From Alphaproteobacteria bacterium WMHbin7 (GTDB lineage Bacteria; Pseudomonadota; Alphaproteobacteria; Rhodospirillales; WMHbin7): DNA of 64,000 bases. Positions within the stretch are counted from its first letter, which is position 1, and each line of letters opens with the position of its first letter. Positions 10,359 to 20,638 of this stretch are shown in pieces. The notes beneath the pieces are model-generated. The model saw only the letters and a program-made list of their open reading frames with translations. It was not told the DNA's origin and searched no databases. The translations under genes and the position numbers were made by a program. Location of the stretch: NCBI GenBank assembly GCA_002753155.1, contig PDZW01000001.1, forward strand, positions 1 to 64,000, in the 5' to 3' direction.

Positions 10359-11036
10359 TCATCTTTTTCGTGCTGTGATGGCGATATAGGCAGCACCAAA
10401 GGTCGTCCGGCTTCCGAGCCAGACAGCGCACGGGGCCAGAAGCCGGGCGGCCCAGGCCCAGGGCGGATAGAAGACGGCGCCTTTGACCTGTTCGACCTGG
10501 AAACCTGCCAGGGCCAATTCGGCAGAGAGCGAGGATGCAGTGCTGAAGCGGGCCTTGGCCCAGAGGGGGGACCCGAGCCAACCCCGGATGCGCCGCGACA
10601 GTGCCCAAATACTTAAGCGGTTCAACTCGCCGATCAGAAGACCACCGCCAGGACGCAACACGCGCCTTGCTTCGGCCAGAACGGAGTGCGGGCTTAAGAT
10701 CAGACACAGCAGCGTGTTGGCAACGATCAGATCGAAGCTTTCATCTGCATAAGGCAAATGGGCGGCGTCGGCCAGGCGGATGTCGGCGTCTGGGTTAAGG
10801 ACTCTGGCGCAGGACACCATCGCGCTATCGGTATCGATCCCGCTGGCCTTGGCGCCGAGTTCTCGTAAAGAAGCCAGAAGATGCCCGTCGCCGCAGCCAA
10901 GATCGAGAATGTCCTTGCCCTGCACGGAACCGGCCAGTTCGAGCAGCAGGGATTGTTCCAGCCGTTCGGTGATTTGTCCAAGCGTCGAGGCGCGCCATGC
11001 CTGATATCTATCCGGTCCAACCGATGCCCCGCTCAC
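10359..11036 (-). CDS. Class I SAM-dependent methyltransferase
   Basis: DILDLGCGDGHLLASL, FDLIVANTLLCLILSPHSVLAEARRVLRPGGGLLIGE. Confidence 0.85.
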   Translation of the reverse strand: MSGASVGPDRYQAWRASTLGQITERLEQSLLLELAGSVQGKDILDLGCGDGHLLASLRELGAKASGIDTDSAMVSCARVLNPDADIRLADAAHLPYADESFDLIVANTLLCLILSPHSVLAEARRVLRPGGGLLIGELNRLSIWALSRRIRGWLGSPLWAKARFSTASSLSAELALAGFQVEQVKGAVFYPPWAWAARLLAPCAVWLGSRTTFGAAYIAITARKR

Positions 11037-11049
11037 GAAAAGTCCCCGG

Positions 11050-11346
11050 TTACGCTCCGCATTCCTTCATGAATTCTGCCTCGGCCTCTTCCAATCGCTT
11101 CAGCAGGCCGGGAGGGGTGACGCAGCCCAGCCCTTCTTGCAGTTCCGATGGTGTCAGCATCAGCCCGTCGGCAGGTTCGAGATTTAGCCCATCAATCAAC
11201 AGAGCGGGCGGTTGAAGGGCCGCCTCGGGTTCAGGAAAGACAATCTCCACCGCGCCGTTCAGCGCTTCGGCGATGACCCTGGCATAGGACCCATAGAGGG
11301 TGCAGCGCCCGCCCGGCGGATTCTTCGAGACCAGGGTGATTTTCAT
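11050..11346 (-). CDS. Uncharacterised 98-aa protein with three cysteines, coupled to the TauE-like gene
   Basis: MKITLVSKNPPGGRCTLYGSYARVIAEALNG...MKECGA; start overlaps the stop of the upstream TauE-like ORF. Confidence 0.65.
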   Translation of the reverse strand: MKITLVSKNPPGGRCTLYGSYARVIAEALNGAVEIVFPEPEAALQPPALLIDGLNLEPADGLMLTPSELQEGLGCVTPPGLLKRLEEAEAEFMKECGA

Positions 11347-12143
11347 ATCGATCCCAGCAAGGTTTCCTTGATGACGATGTAGCCGGCCACGACCACCAGG
11401 AAGAAGGCGAAGCCCTTCTTCAGTTTTTCCGCAGGCAGCCGCTTCGAGACGGCCGTTCCCGCAAAGCTTCCGGCTATCGCTACGGCGGTGAAGATGACCA
11501 TCAGATTGTAGTCGATGGCGATGGTTCCCGCATACCCCACAAATCCAGCAAGGGATTTCGCCGAGACAATTACCAAAGATGTTCCTGTGGCCTGCTTCAT
11601 GGGAAGACCCGAGAGCAAAACCAAGGCGGGCACGATCAGGAAGCCGCCGCCGACGCCAACCATGCCGGTCAATACGCCAACCACGATGCCATGCATCGCC
11701 ACATGTCCGACTCGCATGTAATCGAAACAAACCAGCGAAGCCGTGCCGGAGCAGTCGATGCGGAACATGGCATCCATTGCTTGTTCGGGCTGGCCGGGCT
11801 TGAACATTCGCCATGCGGCGGCAAGCATGATGACGGCGAACAGCAGCAACTGCACCAGATCAGGCATCATGACGCCCAGCTTGGCGCCGCCATAGGTACC
11901 AGCCACCCCAAAAAGCCCAAAGACGGCAGCCACGGGCATGTTGATATTGCCGCGCCGCCAGTGGGTAATGGCTGCCATGGCCGCCGTGACCGCCACGATT
12001 CCAAGACTCATGGCGATGGCGGGTTTGGTCGGGATATCCAGCAGATAGAGCAGGGCGGGCAGGGTGATGATCGAGCCCCCGCTGCCGAACAGTCCCAGCA
12101 TGAGGCCGGTGGCGAGTCCGGCAAGGAGAGCGAGGGGCGACAT
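11343..12143 (-). CDS. Sulfite exporter TauE/SafE family permease
   Basis: Polytopic; GLFGSGGSIITLPALLYLLDIPTKPAIAMSL and GMVGVGGGFLIVPALVLL; start taken at ATG 12143. Confidence 0.85.
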   Translation of the reverse strand: MSPLALLAGLATGLMLGLFGSGGSIITLPALLYLLDIPTKPAIAMSLGIVAVTAAMAAITHWRRGNINMPVAAVFGLFGVAGTYGGAKLGVMMPDLVQLLLFAVIMLAAAWRMFKPGQPEQAMDAMFRIDCSGTASLVCFDYMRVGHVAMHGIVVGVLTGMVGVGGGFLIVPALVLLSGLPMKQATGTSLVIVSAKSLAGFVGYAGTIAIDYNLMVIFTAVAIAGSFAGTAVSKRLPAEKLKKGFAFFLVVVAGYIVIKETLLGSI

Positions 12144-12158
12144 GCGCGTCCTTTCTGT

Positions 12159-12188
12159 ATTCAACAAATCAATTGAATAATATATTAT
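12159..12188. promoter_or_regulatory. AT-rich operator-like palindromes upstream of the TauE-like gene
   Basis: ATTCAA-N8-TTGAAT (12159-12178) overlapping perfect 12-bp palindrome ATAATATATTAT (12177-12188). Confidence 0.5.
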
Positions 12189-12237
12189 GAGGAGGGGCCT
12201 GTCAATCGTATCTGCCCGTCTTGCCGGAAGAAGGGGG

Positions 12238-12315
12238 CTAGTGGAGCAAATTTGACATTCGAGTCCCCCTGGCGGCGAGTTCGATCTCGAATGTCAAATT
12301 CAAAAGCTCCACTAG
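12238..12315. repeat. Two-tier hairpin, copy 1 of an inverted-repeat element
   Basis: CTAGTGGAGC / GCTCCACTAG outer stem (10 bp) and AATTTGACATTCGAG / CTCGAATGTCAAATT inner stem (15 bp), 1x5 internal loop, 22-nt apical loop. Confidence 0.85.
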
Positions 12316-12330
12316 AAACATAAAGTTGCA

Positions 12331-12403
12331 AGTGGTCCTGCTAATTCCGACATTTGCCTCCAAACATGCCGCGACGGGTAGCAAATGTCGGAATCGGACC
12401 ACT
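12331..12403. repeat. Two-tier hairpin, copy 2 of the same architecture in inverted orientation
   Basis: AGTGGTCC / GGACCACT outer stem (8 bp) and ATTCCGACATTTGC / GCAAATGTCGGAAT inner stem (14 bp), 5x1 internal loop, 23-nt apical loop. Confidence 0.85.
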
Positions 12404-12454
12404 AGGAAAAGGGCCGGAATGGCGTGACCAGGGGAATAAGGTTAAGATACGGGC

Positions 12455-13111
12455 ATGGCCGGACCAAAACAGACCTTGTTGGAACAATTCGCCGTGTTGG
12501 GCAAGGCGTTGTCAAATGCGCATCGCCTTGATCTTTTGGAACTGATCGCCCAGGGCGAGCGAAGTGTCGAGACCCTGGCAGAGGCGGCGGGGCTTTCCAT
12601 TGCCAATGCCTCGCAGCATCTTCAAGTGCTGCGGCGCTCCGGGCTGGTCACATCGCGCAAGTTGGGGCAACAGGTGCTTTACCGCCTGTCGGGCGATGAT
12701 GTCCTATCCCTTCTTGCAGCGCTCCGTCAGACAGCCGAGCGGCATGTCGCCGAGGTTGGGCGGCTGGTGAACGGGTATTTCAAGGAAAAGGACAAGATGG
12801 AGCCGGTAACCCGTAACGACCTCATGCGGCGCATGAAGGAGGGGTTGGTTACGGTTCTTGATATCCGCCCAGAACAGGAATTCGCTGCTGGGCATATTCC
12901 CGGCAGCCTCAATATTCCGCTTAAGGACCTGAAGAAGCGGCTGAACGCCCTTTCGCCAGAGACCGAGATCGTGGCCTATTGTCGTGGACCCTATTGCGTG
13001 TTGGCCTACGAGGCTGTTGCCGCCCTGCGCGGCCAGGGTCGCAAGGCGCTTCGCCTTGAAGACGGTTTTCCCGAATGGCGGGCCGCCGGCCTTCCCGTGG
13101 AAAAGCTATAA
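12455..13111 (+). CDS. ArsR-family winged-helix regulator fused to a rhodanese domain
   Basis: [51 protein letters not shown] plus [22 protein letters not shown] and active-site loop AYCRGPYCV. Confidence 0.92.
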   Translation: MAGPKQTLLEQFAVLGKALSNAHRLDLLELIAQGERSVETLAEAAGLSIANASQHLQVLRRSGLVTSRKLGQQVLYRLSGDDVLSLLAALRQTAERHVAEVGRLVNGYFKEKDKMEPVTRNDLMRRMKEGLVTVLDIRPEQEFAAGHIPGSLNIPLKDLKKRLNALSPETEIVAYCRGPYCVLAYEAVAALRGQGRKALRLEDGFPEWRAAGLPVEKL

Positions 13112-14512
13112 CAAAAACGCCATTCTGAATCCGCCCCAGTGACGGCCTTGCACCAGGATGGGGGCCGAACATTCCTTGCACATCATCAGCTTGCCGCCTC
13201 CCATGTCGCGCTTGTAGGTCTTGATCAGGAAGGGCTTGGTGTTCTTGGCCGAGGCGATGCCTGCCGGGTCGTTGAAAATACGCCGGTTGCGGCAGTTGGC
13301 GGTGTTCCAATCCGGATCACTACCCTGTGGATGTGAATATTTCTTGTTGTGGGTGGGCAGATAGCCGTTGCGGTCCACGGGGGCTGCGAACAGGATTTTG
13401 GCATCCCTGGCCAGAATGGGTTCTTGAATCTCAGGCAGAACGCGGTCGGTGAAATCGGTAAAGCGCGTCTTCATCTGTATGGGATTGGTGCCGGGAATTT
13501 CCTGATAGGAGTCGTCGAAGAGGTCGCTCATCGAGATTTCGCCCTTGGCGACCGCCTCCTCGAAGCGCTTGGCAATCAGATCGGCGGTGGCGCGCACCAC
13601 CTGAACATAGGGGGTTTCTGGGGCGGGCAGGCCCTGGTCCACGACCAGCGCCATCAATTCCTCGCTGCCTGACAGCATGCCGTCCAAGCGCTGGCTGGCA
13701 TTGGCCAGATGGTGGCTTTCCTGATCCATGTCAGACGATATATCCAGAATCGCCTGCGACATGACGGCGCGGTCCTGGTCGCAATGTTTCGTGGTTTCCG
13801 CGATTCCCGCGATGTGATGGTCCACTTCGACGAATTTGTCGCGCACAACGCTGACCGACGAGACCAGCGCTTCGGTCGAGGCCAGTACGCGGGTGGCGCG
13901 TTCCCGGCTGGTGCAGCTTTCATCGGTTAATTGCGCGCTAAGTGAGGATAATTCGGTCAAGGTGTCGGCGATCAGCGAGGTGGCCTGGCTGGTCTGGGCG
14001 GCCAGGGTCTTGACCTCGCTGGCCACCACGGCGAATCCCTTGCCCATTTCACCCGCCCTGGCGGCCTCGATGGTGGCGTTCAGGGCCAGAAGCCGGGTTT
14101 GGCGGGCGATGGTCTCGATCTCGGTCGATACCTTGGTTACCCGGGCCAGCGATGACCCCAGACCCTTCAGCCTTTCCTCGATGCGATTGACGCTGTCGAC
14201 GAGGGCACGGATGTCGGCTTCGGCGGTCTTCAGGGTTTCGGTGGATTGCCCGGTGATGTGGGTTGCCGTTTCCGAAACCTCGTGCGCCTCGCCAGCCGAG
14301 GAACTGATGGTCGCATTGGTGCGGGTCAGATCCTCGGCGGCGGTCTTCAGGCCTCCGAAACGTTCGGCCTGATGCTTGAACTCACGCGTTACCGTGGCGA
14401 TATCTCCCGCCACTTCCGTCAACTGCCCCCAAAGTGCGCTGACAGTACGTCCCAGTTGCTCTGCCGCCTGTGAAGGCAGAAGAGCGTTCTCTGCTGTGGA
14501 TGCCATCTCCAT
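13106..14512 (-). CDS. Methyl-accepting chemotaxis protein, no obvious TM segments, with Cys-containing C-terminal sensory region
   Basis: [44 protein letters not shown] signalling hairpin. Confidence 0.88.
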   Translation of the reverse strand: MEMASTAENALLPSQAAEQLGRTVSALWGQLTEVAGDIATVTREFKHQAERFGGLKTAAEDLTRTNATISSSAGEAHEVSETATHITGQSTETLKTAEADIRALVDSVNRIEERLKGLGSSLARVTKVSTEIETIARQTRLLALNATIEAARAGEMGKGFAVVASEVKTLAAQTSQATSLIADTLTELSSLSAQLTDESCTSRERATRVLASTEALVSSVSVVRDKFVEVDHHIAGIAETTKHCDQDRAVMSQAILDISSDMDQESHHLANASQRLDGMLSGSEELMALVVDQGLPAPETPYVQVVRATADLIAKRFEEAVAKGEISMSDLFDDSYQEIPGTNPIQMKTRFTDFTDRVLPEIQEPILARDAKILFAAPVDRNGYLPTHNKKYSHPQGSDPDWNTANCRNRRIFNDPAGIASAKNTKPFLIKTYKRDMGGGKLMMCKECSAPILVQGRHWGGFRMAFLL

Positions 14513-14793
14513 CTCCGGTGCTTTTGTGGTGAAGCCACATATTTTTGTTATTTATTGTGTTATAATTCGACATTCTTGCCGTTCCCTGTTCTTTACACCG
14601 CGTCGAACCATTCAGACAAGAGGAATCCTATTCGTTCGGGTAGGTTTTAAATACACTAAAGTAGTGCATTAGATTCCTATAAAATCACAAACTCCTGTCA
14701 TTCCTGGGGCATGGGATCTTTCAAACCGTTGCGGTGGGCTTCTTCATCTGCGATGATCCGGCCTCCCAAAATGGGTTAGCAAGAGGGCGTATC

Positions 14794-15048
14794 ATGGGTG
14801 GCTTTGGCAGCATCTGGCATTGGGTAATCGTACTGATCATTGTTCTGCTCCTGTTCGGAGCGGGCAAGCTTCCGCGCCTGATGGGAGACATGGCTAAGGG
14901 CGTCAAGGCTTTCAAGGCGGGCCTGAAGGAAGAGGGCGGGGAAGGCGGCGAAGCCGATGCGGCGGCCAAGGCCGATCCCAAGCCGATCGATCAGCAAGCA
15001 ACAACGACGATGGCCGAGGCCAAGAAGGACGAAGCGGCCAAGCATTGA
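14794..15048 (+). CDS. tatA: Sec-independent translocase TatA
   Basis: [44 protein letters not shown]. Confidence 0.95.
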   Translation: MGGFGSIWHWVIVLIIVLLLFGAGKLPRLMGDMAKGVKAFKAGLKEEGGEGGEADAAAKADPKPIDQQATTTMAEAKKDEAAKH

Positions 15049-15076
15049 TCCTCAGGCCCAAGGAGCGGTCTGAACC

Positions 15077-15460
15077 GTGTTGGATGTCGATATCTCTGAA
15101 CTGGCGGTGATTGCCGTGGTCGCCTTGGTGGTCATCGGGCCTAAGGATTTGCCCAAGGTGCTGCGCGTCATGGGCCAATGGACCAGGAAGGCGCGCCTGC
15201 TGGCGGGCGAGTTCCAGAAAAGCGTCGATGATATGATGCGCGAGTCTGAACTGGATGACTTGAAGAAGCAGGCCCAGTCCTTCAACAGCCTGAATGTCGG
15301 GCGCGAGATCGAGAAGGCGGTCGATCCCAAGGGCGAGATGAGTCAGGCCCTTTCCATCGAGGCCCATCAGTCGGTCGCTGCGGCCCAACTGGCGCCGCCC
15401 GCCGATGCCAACGAGAGCGCAGAGAAGAAAGAGAGTCCCGGTGAAACCCGAGGAGCCTGA
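15077..15460 (+). CDS. tatB: Sec-independent translocase TatB
   Basis: [35 protein letters not shown]. Confidence 0.95.
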   Translation: MLDVDISELAVIAVVALVVIGPKDLPKVLRVMGQWTRKARLLAGEFQKSVDDMMRESELDDLKKQAQSFNSLNVGREIEKAVDPKGEMSQALSIEAHQSVAAAQLAPPADANESAEKKESPGETRGA

Positions 15461-16262
15461 AGAGAAGAAAATGCCGCTGCTCGAGCATCTGATCGAGCTG
15501 CGCAACCGCCTTATGTGGTCGATGGCCTTCTTCGTGGTGGCTTTCTTCATCAGCTACTACTTCGCCAATCACGTCTATGGTTTCCTGGTTCAGCCGCTGA
15601 CCGACATTTTCGAAAGCATGGGCGGCAACCGGCGCATGATCTATACGGCGCTGACCGAAGCCTTTTTCACCTATGTCCGCGTCGCCATGTTCACGGCCCT
15701 GTTCATTTCCTTTCCGGTTTTCGCCAGCCAGCTTTGGGCCTTCATCGCGCCTGGCCTTTACAAGCACGAGCGCAACGCCTTCCTGCCCTTTCTGTTCGCC
15801 ACCCCCGTCCTGTTCCTGATGGGAGCGGCCCTGGTTTATTTCTTCATCATCCCCATGGCCTGGCAGTTCCTGCTCTCCTTCGAGGCCCAGCCCCTGGATG
15901 GCGGCCTGCCCATTCAGTTGGAAGCCAAGGTGGGGGAGTATCTGTCGCTGGTGATGAAGCTGATCTTCGCCTTCGGCATCGCCTTTCAGCTTCCCGTGCT
16001 GCTGACCTTGATGGCCCGCGTGGGTCTGGTGACATCGAAGGGGCTGGCCGAGAAGCGCCGTTATGCCATCGTGCTGATCTTCGTGGCCGCTGCCATCCTG
16101 ACCCCGCCTGACGTGATCAGCCAGATCGGCCTGGCCGTGCCCATGATGATTCTCTACGAATTGTCGATCTATTCCTGCAAGATCGTCGAGAAGAAAAAGG
16201 CCGAGAGCGAGGGTGACGACGACGACGGGGCGCTGGCGGAAACCGATTTCAACGAAGGCTGA
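15441..16262 (+). CDS. tatC: Sec-independent translocase TatC
   Basis: [18 protein letters not shown]...; GTG start at 15441 overlapping the tatB end. Confidence 0.95.
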   Translation: MKPEEPEEKKMPLLEHLIELRNRLMWSMAFFVVAFFISYYFANHVYGFLVQPLTDIFESMGGNRRMIYTALTEAFFTYVRVAMFTALFISFPVFASQLWAFIAPGLYKHERNAFLPFLFATPVLFLMGAALVYFFIIPMAWQFLLSFEAQPLDGGLPIQLEAKVGEYLSLVMKLIFAFGIAFQLPVLLTLMARVGLVTSKGLAEKRRYAIVLIFVAAAILTPPDVISQIGLAVPMMILYELSIYSCKIVEKKKAESEGDDDDGALAETDFNEG

Positions 16263-16268
16263 TTTTCC

Positions 16269-17540
16269 ATGCATGACATCAAATTCATCCGCGAGACTCC
16301 TGAAGCTTTCGATGCGGGGCTGAAACGCCGTGGCTTGGAAGCGCTTTCACCCAGGTTGTTGTCCATCGATGCCGAGCGCCGCAGATTGATGAGCGAATCT
16401 CAGGAAATTCAGGCCAGGCGCAACAAGGCGGCGAAAGAAATCGGGGCCATCAAATCGAAGGGCGGCGATGCTTCGGTCCTCATGGCGCAGGTGGCAGCCG
16501 ACAAGGAGGCCGAGGCGGTGGCGGATGCGGCAGCCAAGGAGAAGGAAGCGGAACTGGAATCCGCGCTTATGACCATCCCCAATCTGCCAGCAAGCGACGT
16601 TCCCGATGGCGCTGATGAGACAGCCAATGTGGAAATCCGAAAAGTCGGCACGCCGCCCTCGTTCGATTTCAAGCCCAAGGCGCATGACGAATTGGGCGTG
16701 GCCCTTGGATTGATGGATTTCGATGGCGCAGCCAAATTGTCGGGTGCGCGTTTCGTCGTGCTAAAGGGCGCCTTGGCGCGGCTGGAAAGGGCACTCGGCG
16801 CCTTCATGCTCAATCTGCATACAAGGGAATTCGGCTATCTGGAAGTCAGCCCGCCGGTTCTGGTGAAGGATACGGCGCTGTATGGCACCGGCCAGTTGCC
16901 CAAGTTCGGCGAAGACCTGTTTCGCACCGAGCAGGGCCATTGGATGATTCCCACCGCCGAAGTGCCGCTGACCAATCTGGTCTCGGGCGAAATTCTGGAC
17001 GAGGACAAACTGCCGATCCGCATGACGGCGCTGACCAACTGCTTCAGGTCCGAAGCGGGGGCGGCGGGCAAGGACACCAGGGGCATGATCCGCCAGCACC
17101 AGTTCCAGAAGGTGGAGCTGGTTTCCATCACCAGCCCGGAGCAGAGCGAGGAAGAGCATCAGCGGATGTTGTCTTGTGCCGAAGAAGTTCTGAAGCGCCT
17201 GGGGCTGGCATATCGTGTGGTGGCGCTGTGTTCCGGCGACATGGGCTTCTCGGCCCGCAAGACCTACGACATCGAAGTCTGGCTGCCCGCCCAGAATGCC
17301 TACCGCGAGATTTCGTCTTGCTCGAATTGCGGCGATTTCCAGGCCTTGCGCATGAAGGCGCGTTGCCGCAAGACGGGCGAGAAATCGACGCGCCCCGTGC
17401 ATACGCTGAACGGCTCCGGCCTAGCCGTGGGGCGGACACTGGTGGCGGTGCTTGAGAATTACCAGCAGGCCGACGGCAGCATTCTGGTACCCGAGGCGCT
17501 TAAGCATTACATGGGCGGGATAGAGGTGATCGCGCCGTGA
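16269..17540 (+). CDS. serS: Seryl-tRNA synthetase
   Basis: [22 protein letters not shown]...[25 protein letters not shown]. Confidence 0.96.
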   Translation: MHDIKFIRETPEAFDAGLKRRGLEALSPRLLSIDAERRRLMSESQEIQARRNKAAKEIGAIKSKGGDASVLMAQVAADKEAEAVADAAAKEKEAELESALMTIPNLPASDVPDGADETANVEIRKVGTPPSFDFKPKAHDELGVALGLMDFDGAAKLSGARFVVLKGALARLERALGAFMLNLHTREFGYLEVSPPVLVKDTALYGTGQLPKFGEDLFRTEQGHWMIPTAEVPLTNLVSGEILDEDKLPIRMTALTNCFRSEAGAAGKDTRGMIRQHQFQKVELVSITSPEQSEEEHQRMLSCAEEVLKRLGLAYRVVALCSGDMGFSARKTYDIEVWLPAQNAYREISSCSNCGDFQALRMKARCRKTGEKSTRPVHTLNGSGLAVGRTLVAVLENYQQADGSILVPEALKHYMGGIEVIAP

Positions 17541-18322
17541 GTTTCTCCCCCATCAAATCGCTCAAGAAATCGCGTATCCTGATTTCCAACGATGATGGAA
17601 TCGAGGCTTCGGGCTTAAAGGCGCTTGAGCGCATCGCCAACACGCTTTCCGACGATGTGTGGGTGGTGGCCCCTGAGTCCGAGCAAAGTGCAGCCGGTCA
17701 TTCGCTCACCCTTCGCCGTCCGCTTCGCATCAGGAAACTCGACAAGCGGCGCTTTGCGGTGGATGGCACACCGACGGATTGCGTGTTGCTGGCTATCAAC
17801 AAGATCATGAAGGACAAGCGCCCGGACATCGTGCTTTCGGGGGTTAATCGCGGCGGCAATCTGGGCGAGGACATCACCTATTCCGGCACAGTGGCAGCCG
17901 CCATGGAGGGAACCCTTCTGGGGCTGCGCTCGTTTGCGCTCTCGCAGGTGGTCTCTCCGGATCATCCGGTGAAGTGGGCCACCGCCGAGGCCTGGGCGCC
18001 CAAGGTCATCAAGAAACTGTGCGGCCAGCCTTGTGTTTCCAATGTGCTGATGAATCTGAATTTCCCTGATGTGACGGCGGGCAAGGTGGCGGGCGTCGTG
18101 CTGGCGCGCCAGGGCAAGCGCAAGATCGGCGATCAGATCGCTGAGCGCATTGATCCCAGGGGGCTGCCTTATATCTGGATCGGCGGCCAGCGCACCGAGG
18201 ATCGTTCGACCCCTGGCACCGATCTCAACGCCATCTTCAAGGGCTTTGTCACGGTTACACCCCTGTGCGTCGATCTGACGCATGCCGCCTCGCTTGCCAA
18301 GCTTGAAGGGCTGTTCATATGA
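17537..18322 (+). CDS. surE: 5'-nucleotidase SurE
   Basis: [22 protein letters not shown]...[17 protein letters not shown]. Confidence 0.95.
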   Translation: MSFSPIKSLKKSRILISNDDGIEASGLKALERIANTLSDDVWVVAPESEQSAAGHSLTLRRPLRIRKLDKRRFAVDGTPTDCVLLAINKIMKDKRPDIVLSGVNRGGNLGEDITYSGTVAAAMEGTLLGLRSFALSQVVSPDHPVKWATAEAWAPKVIKKLCGQPCVSNVLMNLNFPDVTAGKVAGVVLARQGKRKIGDQIAERIDPRGLPYIWIGGQRTEDRSTPGTDLNAIFKGFVTVTPLCVDLTHAASLAKLEGLFI

Positions 18323-18960
18323 CGGTGGCTTCGCGCAAGATCCGTCTGTTGATGGAATTGCGCGCCGGCGGCGTGATCGACACCCGCGTGCTGTCTGCCA
18401 TCGAACTGACGCCGCGCGAGCAGTTCGTCGAACAGAATTTTCTTGATCAGGCCTATGACAACAACGCGCTGCCCATCGGCTGCGGCCAGACCATCAGCCA
18501 GCCCCTGGTGGTGGGGTTGATGACGCAAGCCCTTCAACTGGGTGACCGCATGAAGGTGCTGGAGATCGGCACCGGCTCGGGCTATCAGACGGCGATTCTG
18601 GCCAAGCTGGCAAGGCGCGTCTATACCATCGAGCGCCACCGCCCGCTCTTGAAGCAGGCCGAGGCCCGCTTCTTGGAATTGCGCCTGCACAACATCACCA
18701 GCCTGTGCGCCGATGGGTTCAAGGGCTGGCCCGAACAAGCGCCCTTTGATCGCATCATTCTCACCGCCGCTCCTTTCGACGTTCCGAAAACCTTGCTGGA
18801 CCAGTTGGATGTGGGGGGCATTCTGGTGGCCCCCTTGGGTGACGAGAATGGCGAGCAGCATCTGGTCAAATACACCCGCACGGAACAGGATTTCGAAATC
18901 GAAAGCCTGTTCGGGGTGCGCTTCGTGCCTTTGCTGCCGGGCGTTCCTGACGCGAAATAG
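18319..18960 (+). CDS. pcm: Protein-L-isoaspartate O-methyltransferase
   Basis: CGQTISQPLVVGLMTQAL...VLEIGTGSGYQTAILAKLARRVYTIERH. Confidence 0.93.
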   Translation: MTVASRKIRLLMELRAGGVIDTRVLSAIELTPREQFVEQNFLDQAYDNNALPIGCGQTISQPLVVGLMTQALQLGDRMKVLEIGTGSGYQTAILAKLARRVYTIERHRPLLKQAEARFLELRLHNITSLCADGFKGWPEQAPFDRIILTAAPFDVPKTLLDQLDVGGILVAPLGDENGEQHLVKYTRTEQDFEIESLFGVRFVPLLPGVPDAK

Positions 18961-18962
18961 GA

Positions 18963-20381
18963 TCACTTGTCCGGAGAGGACAAGGACAGGGGTGATTCCA
19001 TGGCGGGCAGGCTGAAAAAGAAGGTGCTTCCCTGGTCGGGGACCGATTCCACCCATATTTTTCCGTGATGGCGCTCGACGATCTTCTTGCAGATGGAAAG
19101 TCCGATGCCGGTCCCCTCGAAGCTTCCCGGCCCGTGCAACCGTTCGAACAGAGCGAAAATGCGCTCGAAATATTCCGGAGCGATGCCGATGCCATTATCC
19201 TTGACCGCCAGAACCCATTGATTGGCCTTTCTGCGGCATGAAACGGTGATGACGGGCGGGCGGTCAGGCGAACGGTATTTGATCGCGTTGCTGATCAGAT
19301 TCTGAAACAGACGACTAAGTTCCAGGCCATCGCCCAGCACCACAGGGAGACCATCATCGAACCTGATTTCGGCCTTGGCCACGGCGGCGGCTTCGCGCAG
19401 ATTTCCTATGGCCTCTGCCAGGATGGCGTCAAGGGATACGGCCTCCATTCTTTCCGAACCGCGCCCGACGCGCGAGAATTCCAGAAGATCGAGAATCAGG
19501 CTGTTCATGCGCAAAGCGCCTTCCTTGGCGAAGGCGATATAGTCGTTGGCATCCGAATCAAGCTTGTTGCCATAGCGTCGTTCGAGAAGGGTGACATAGC
19601 AACTGACCGTGCGCAGAGGTTCGCGCAGATCATGCGAGGCGATATAGGCGAACTGCTCAAGTTCGGCGTTCGAACGGGATAAATTCTCGGATTTCTCAAG
19701 CAAAGCCTGTTCGGCCAGCTTTCTTTTGCTGATATCGCGGATGAAGGCGCTGAAAAGATAATCGCCGCCATGCGACAAGGGGGCCACCGCAATCTCTGCC
19801 GGAAACTCGCGGCCTGATTGGTGGAGGACCGTGACCTCGACCGGGCGGTTGAAGCGCGTACTTCGTCCCGTTTTCAAGAATCTGGAAAGCCGTGCCTGCC
19901 CGATGCGTCGGAAACGTGGGGGAACGATGACATCGAAAATGGATTTTCCGATCGTCTCCCGAGAGGGTCTGCCGAACAGGATTTCCGCCTGTTCGTTCCA
20001 GCCGATGATTTTGCCAAAGGGATCAAATCTGACCACGGCATCGACCGTGGTGTCCAGCATTTGGCGCAATTTGGCTTCGTTGGCCCGAAGCGAGGCCTCG
20101 ACATGCTCGCTTTCGTCCATGCGCACGATGAAGGGGCGAAAAACGAAGAAGTAGATGAAGGGGAAGATCAGGATCACAAGCATGGTAGCGTCGATGGTGT
20201 GATCCGCCCAGGCTGGAAGGCTGGGCAGAAATTCCATCAGCCCCATGACGAAAAATTCTGCAAAGGCGATGACGGCGATGGTGGCGGCCAACAGCCTTTC
20301 CGGAGAACGGATGATCAGTGCGCTTTCAAATCGCGCACTGTCATTCTTGGGCTGTGACTGGCCGCCAGCCGTTTCTTCCAT
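18963..20381 (-). CDS. PAS-domain sensor histidine kinase (orphan)
   Basis: PAS region; ELEQFAYIASHDLREPLRTV; NAIKYRS; VKDNGIGIAPEYFERIFALFERLHGPGSFEGTGIGLSICKKI. Confidence 0.9.
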   Translation of the reverse strand: MEETAGGQSQPKNDSARFESALIIRSPERLLAATIAVIAFAEFFVMGLMEFLPSLPAWADHTIDATMLVILIFPFIYFFVFRPFIVRMDESEHVEASLRANEAKLRQMLDTTVDAVVRFDPFGKIIGWNEQAEILFGRPSRETIGKSIFDVIVPPRFRRIGQARLSRFLKTGRSTRFNRPVEVTVLHQSGREFPAEIAVAPLSHGGDYLFSAFIRDISKRKLAEQALLEKSENLSRSNAELEQFAYIASHDLREPLRTVSCYVTLLERRYGNKLDSDANDYIAFAKEGALRMNSLILDLLEFSRVGRGSERMEAVSLDAILAEAIGNLREAAAVAKAEIRFDDGLPVVLGDGLELSRLFQNLISNAIKYRSPDRPPVITVSCRRKANQWVLAVKDNGIGIAPEYFERIFALFERLHGPGSFEGTGIGLSICKKIVERHHGKIWVESVPDQGSTFFFSLPAMESPLSLSSPDK

Positions 20382-20638
20382 GAATTAGTTTTTCCTGATG
20401 AATTTAAATTCAGCTTCCACTTAATCTTATAATAACCCCAATGAAGGCATTGGGTAAGTCGCTGTTGTTATTTCTTGCAAAGCTTGTCATTGGATTTTCT
20501 GACCCGAATCTGACGACTCATTGTGGCGCTATTTGCCTCATGATGTTCAATCATCGGTGTGATCGAGTGACACCCTCCGATCAGAGACAGTGGATGTTGA
20601 TTAACGCTTTCTAAATCCCTTTCGCTCAAAAAAGTATT

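Noticed and set aside
11343-12167. Upstream TTG start of the TauE-like ORF
   Set aside because: ATG at 12143 has a better ribosome-binding site and leaves the operator-like palindromes outside the gene.
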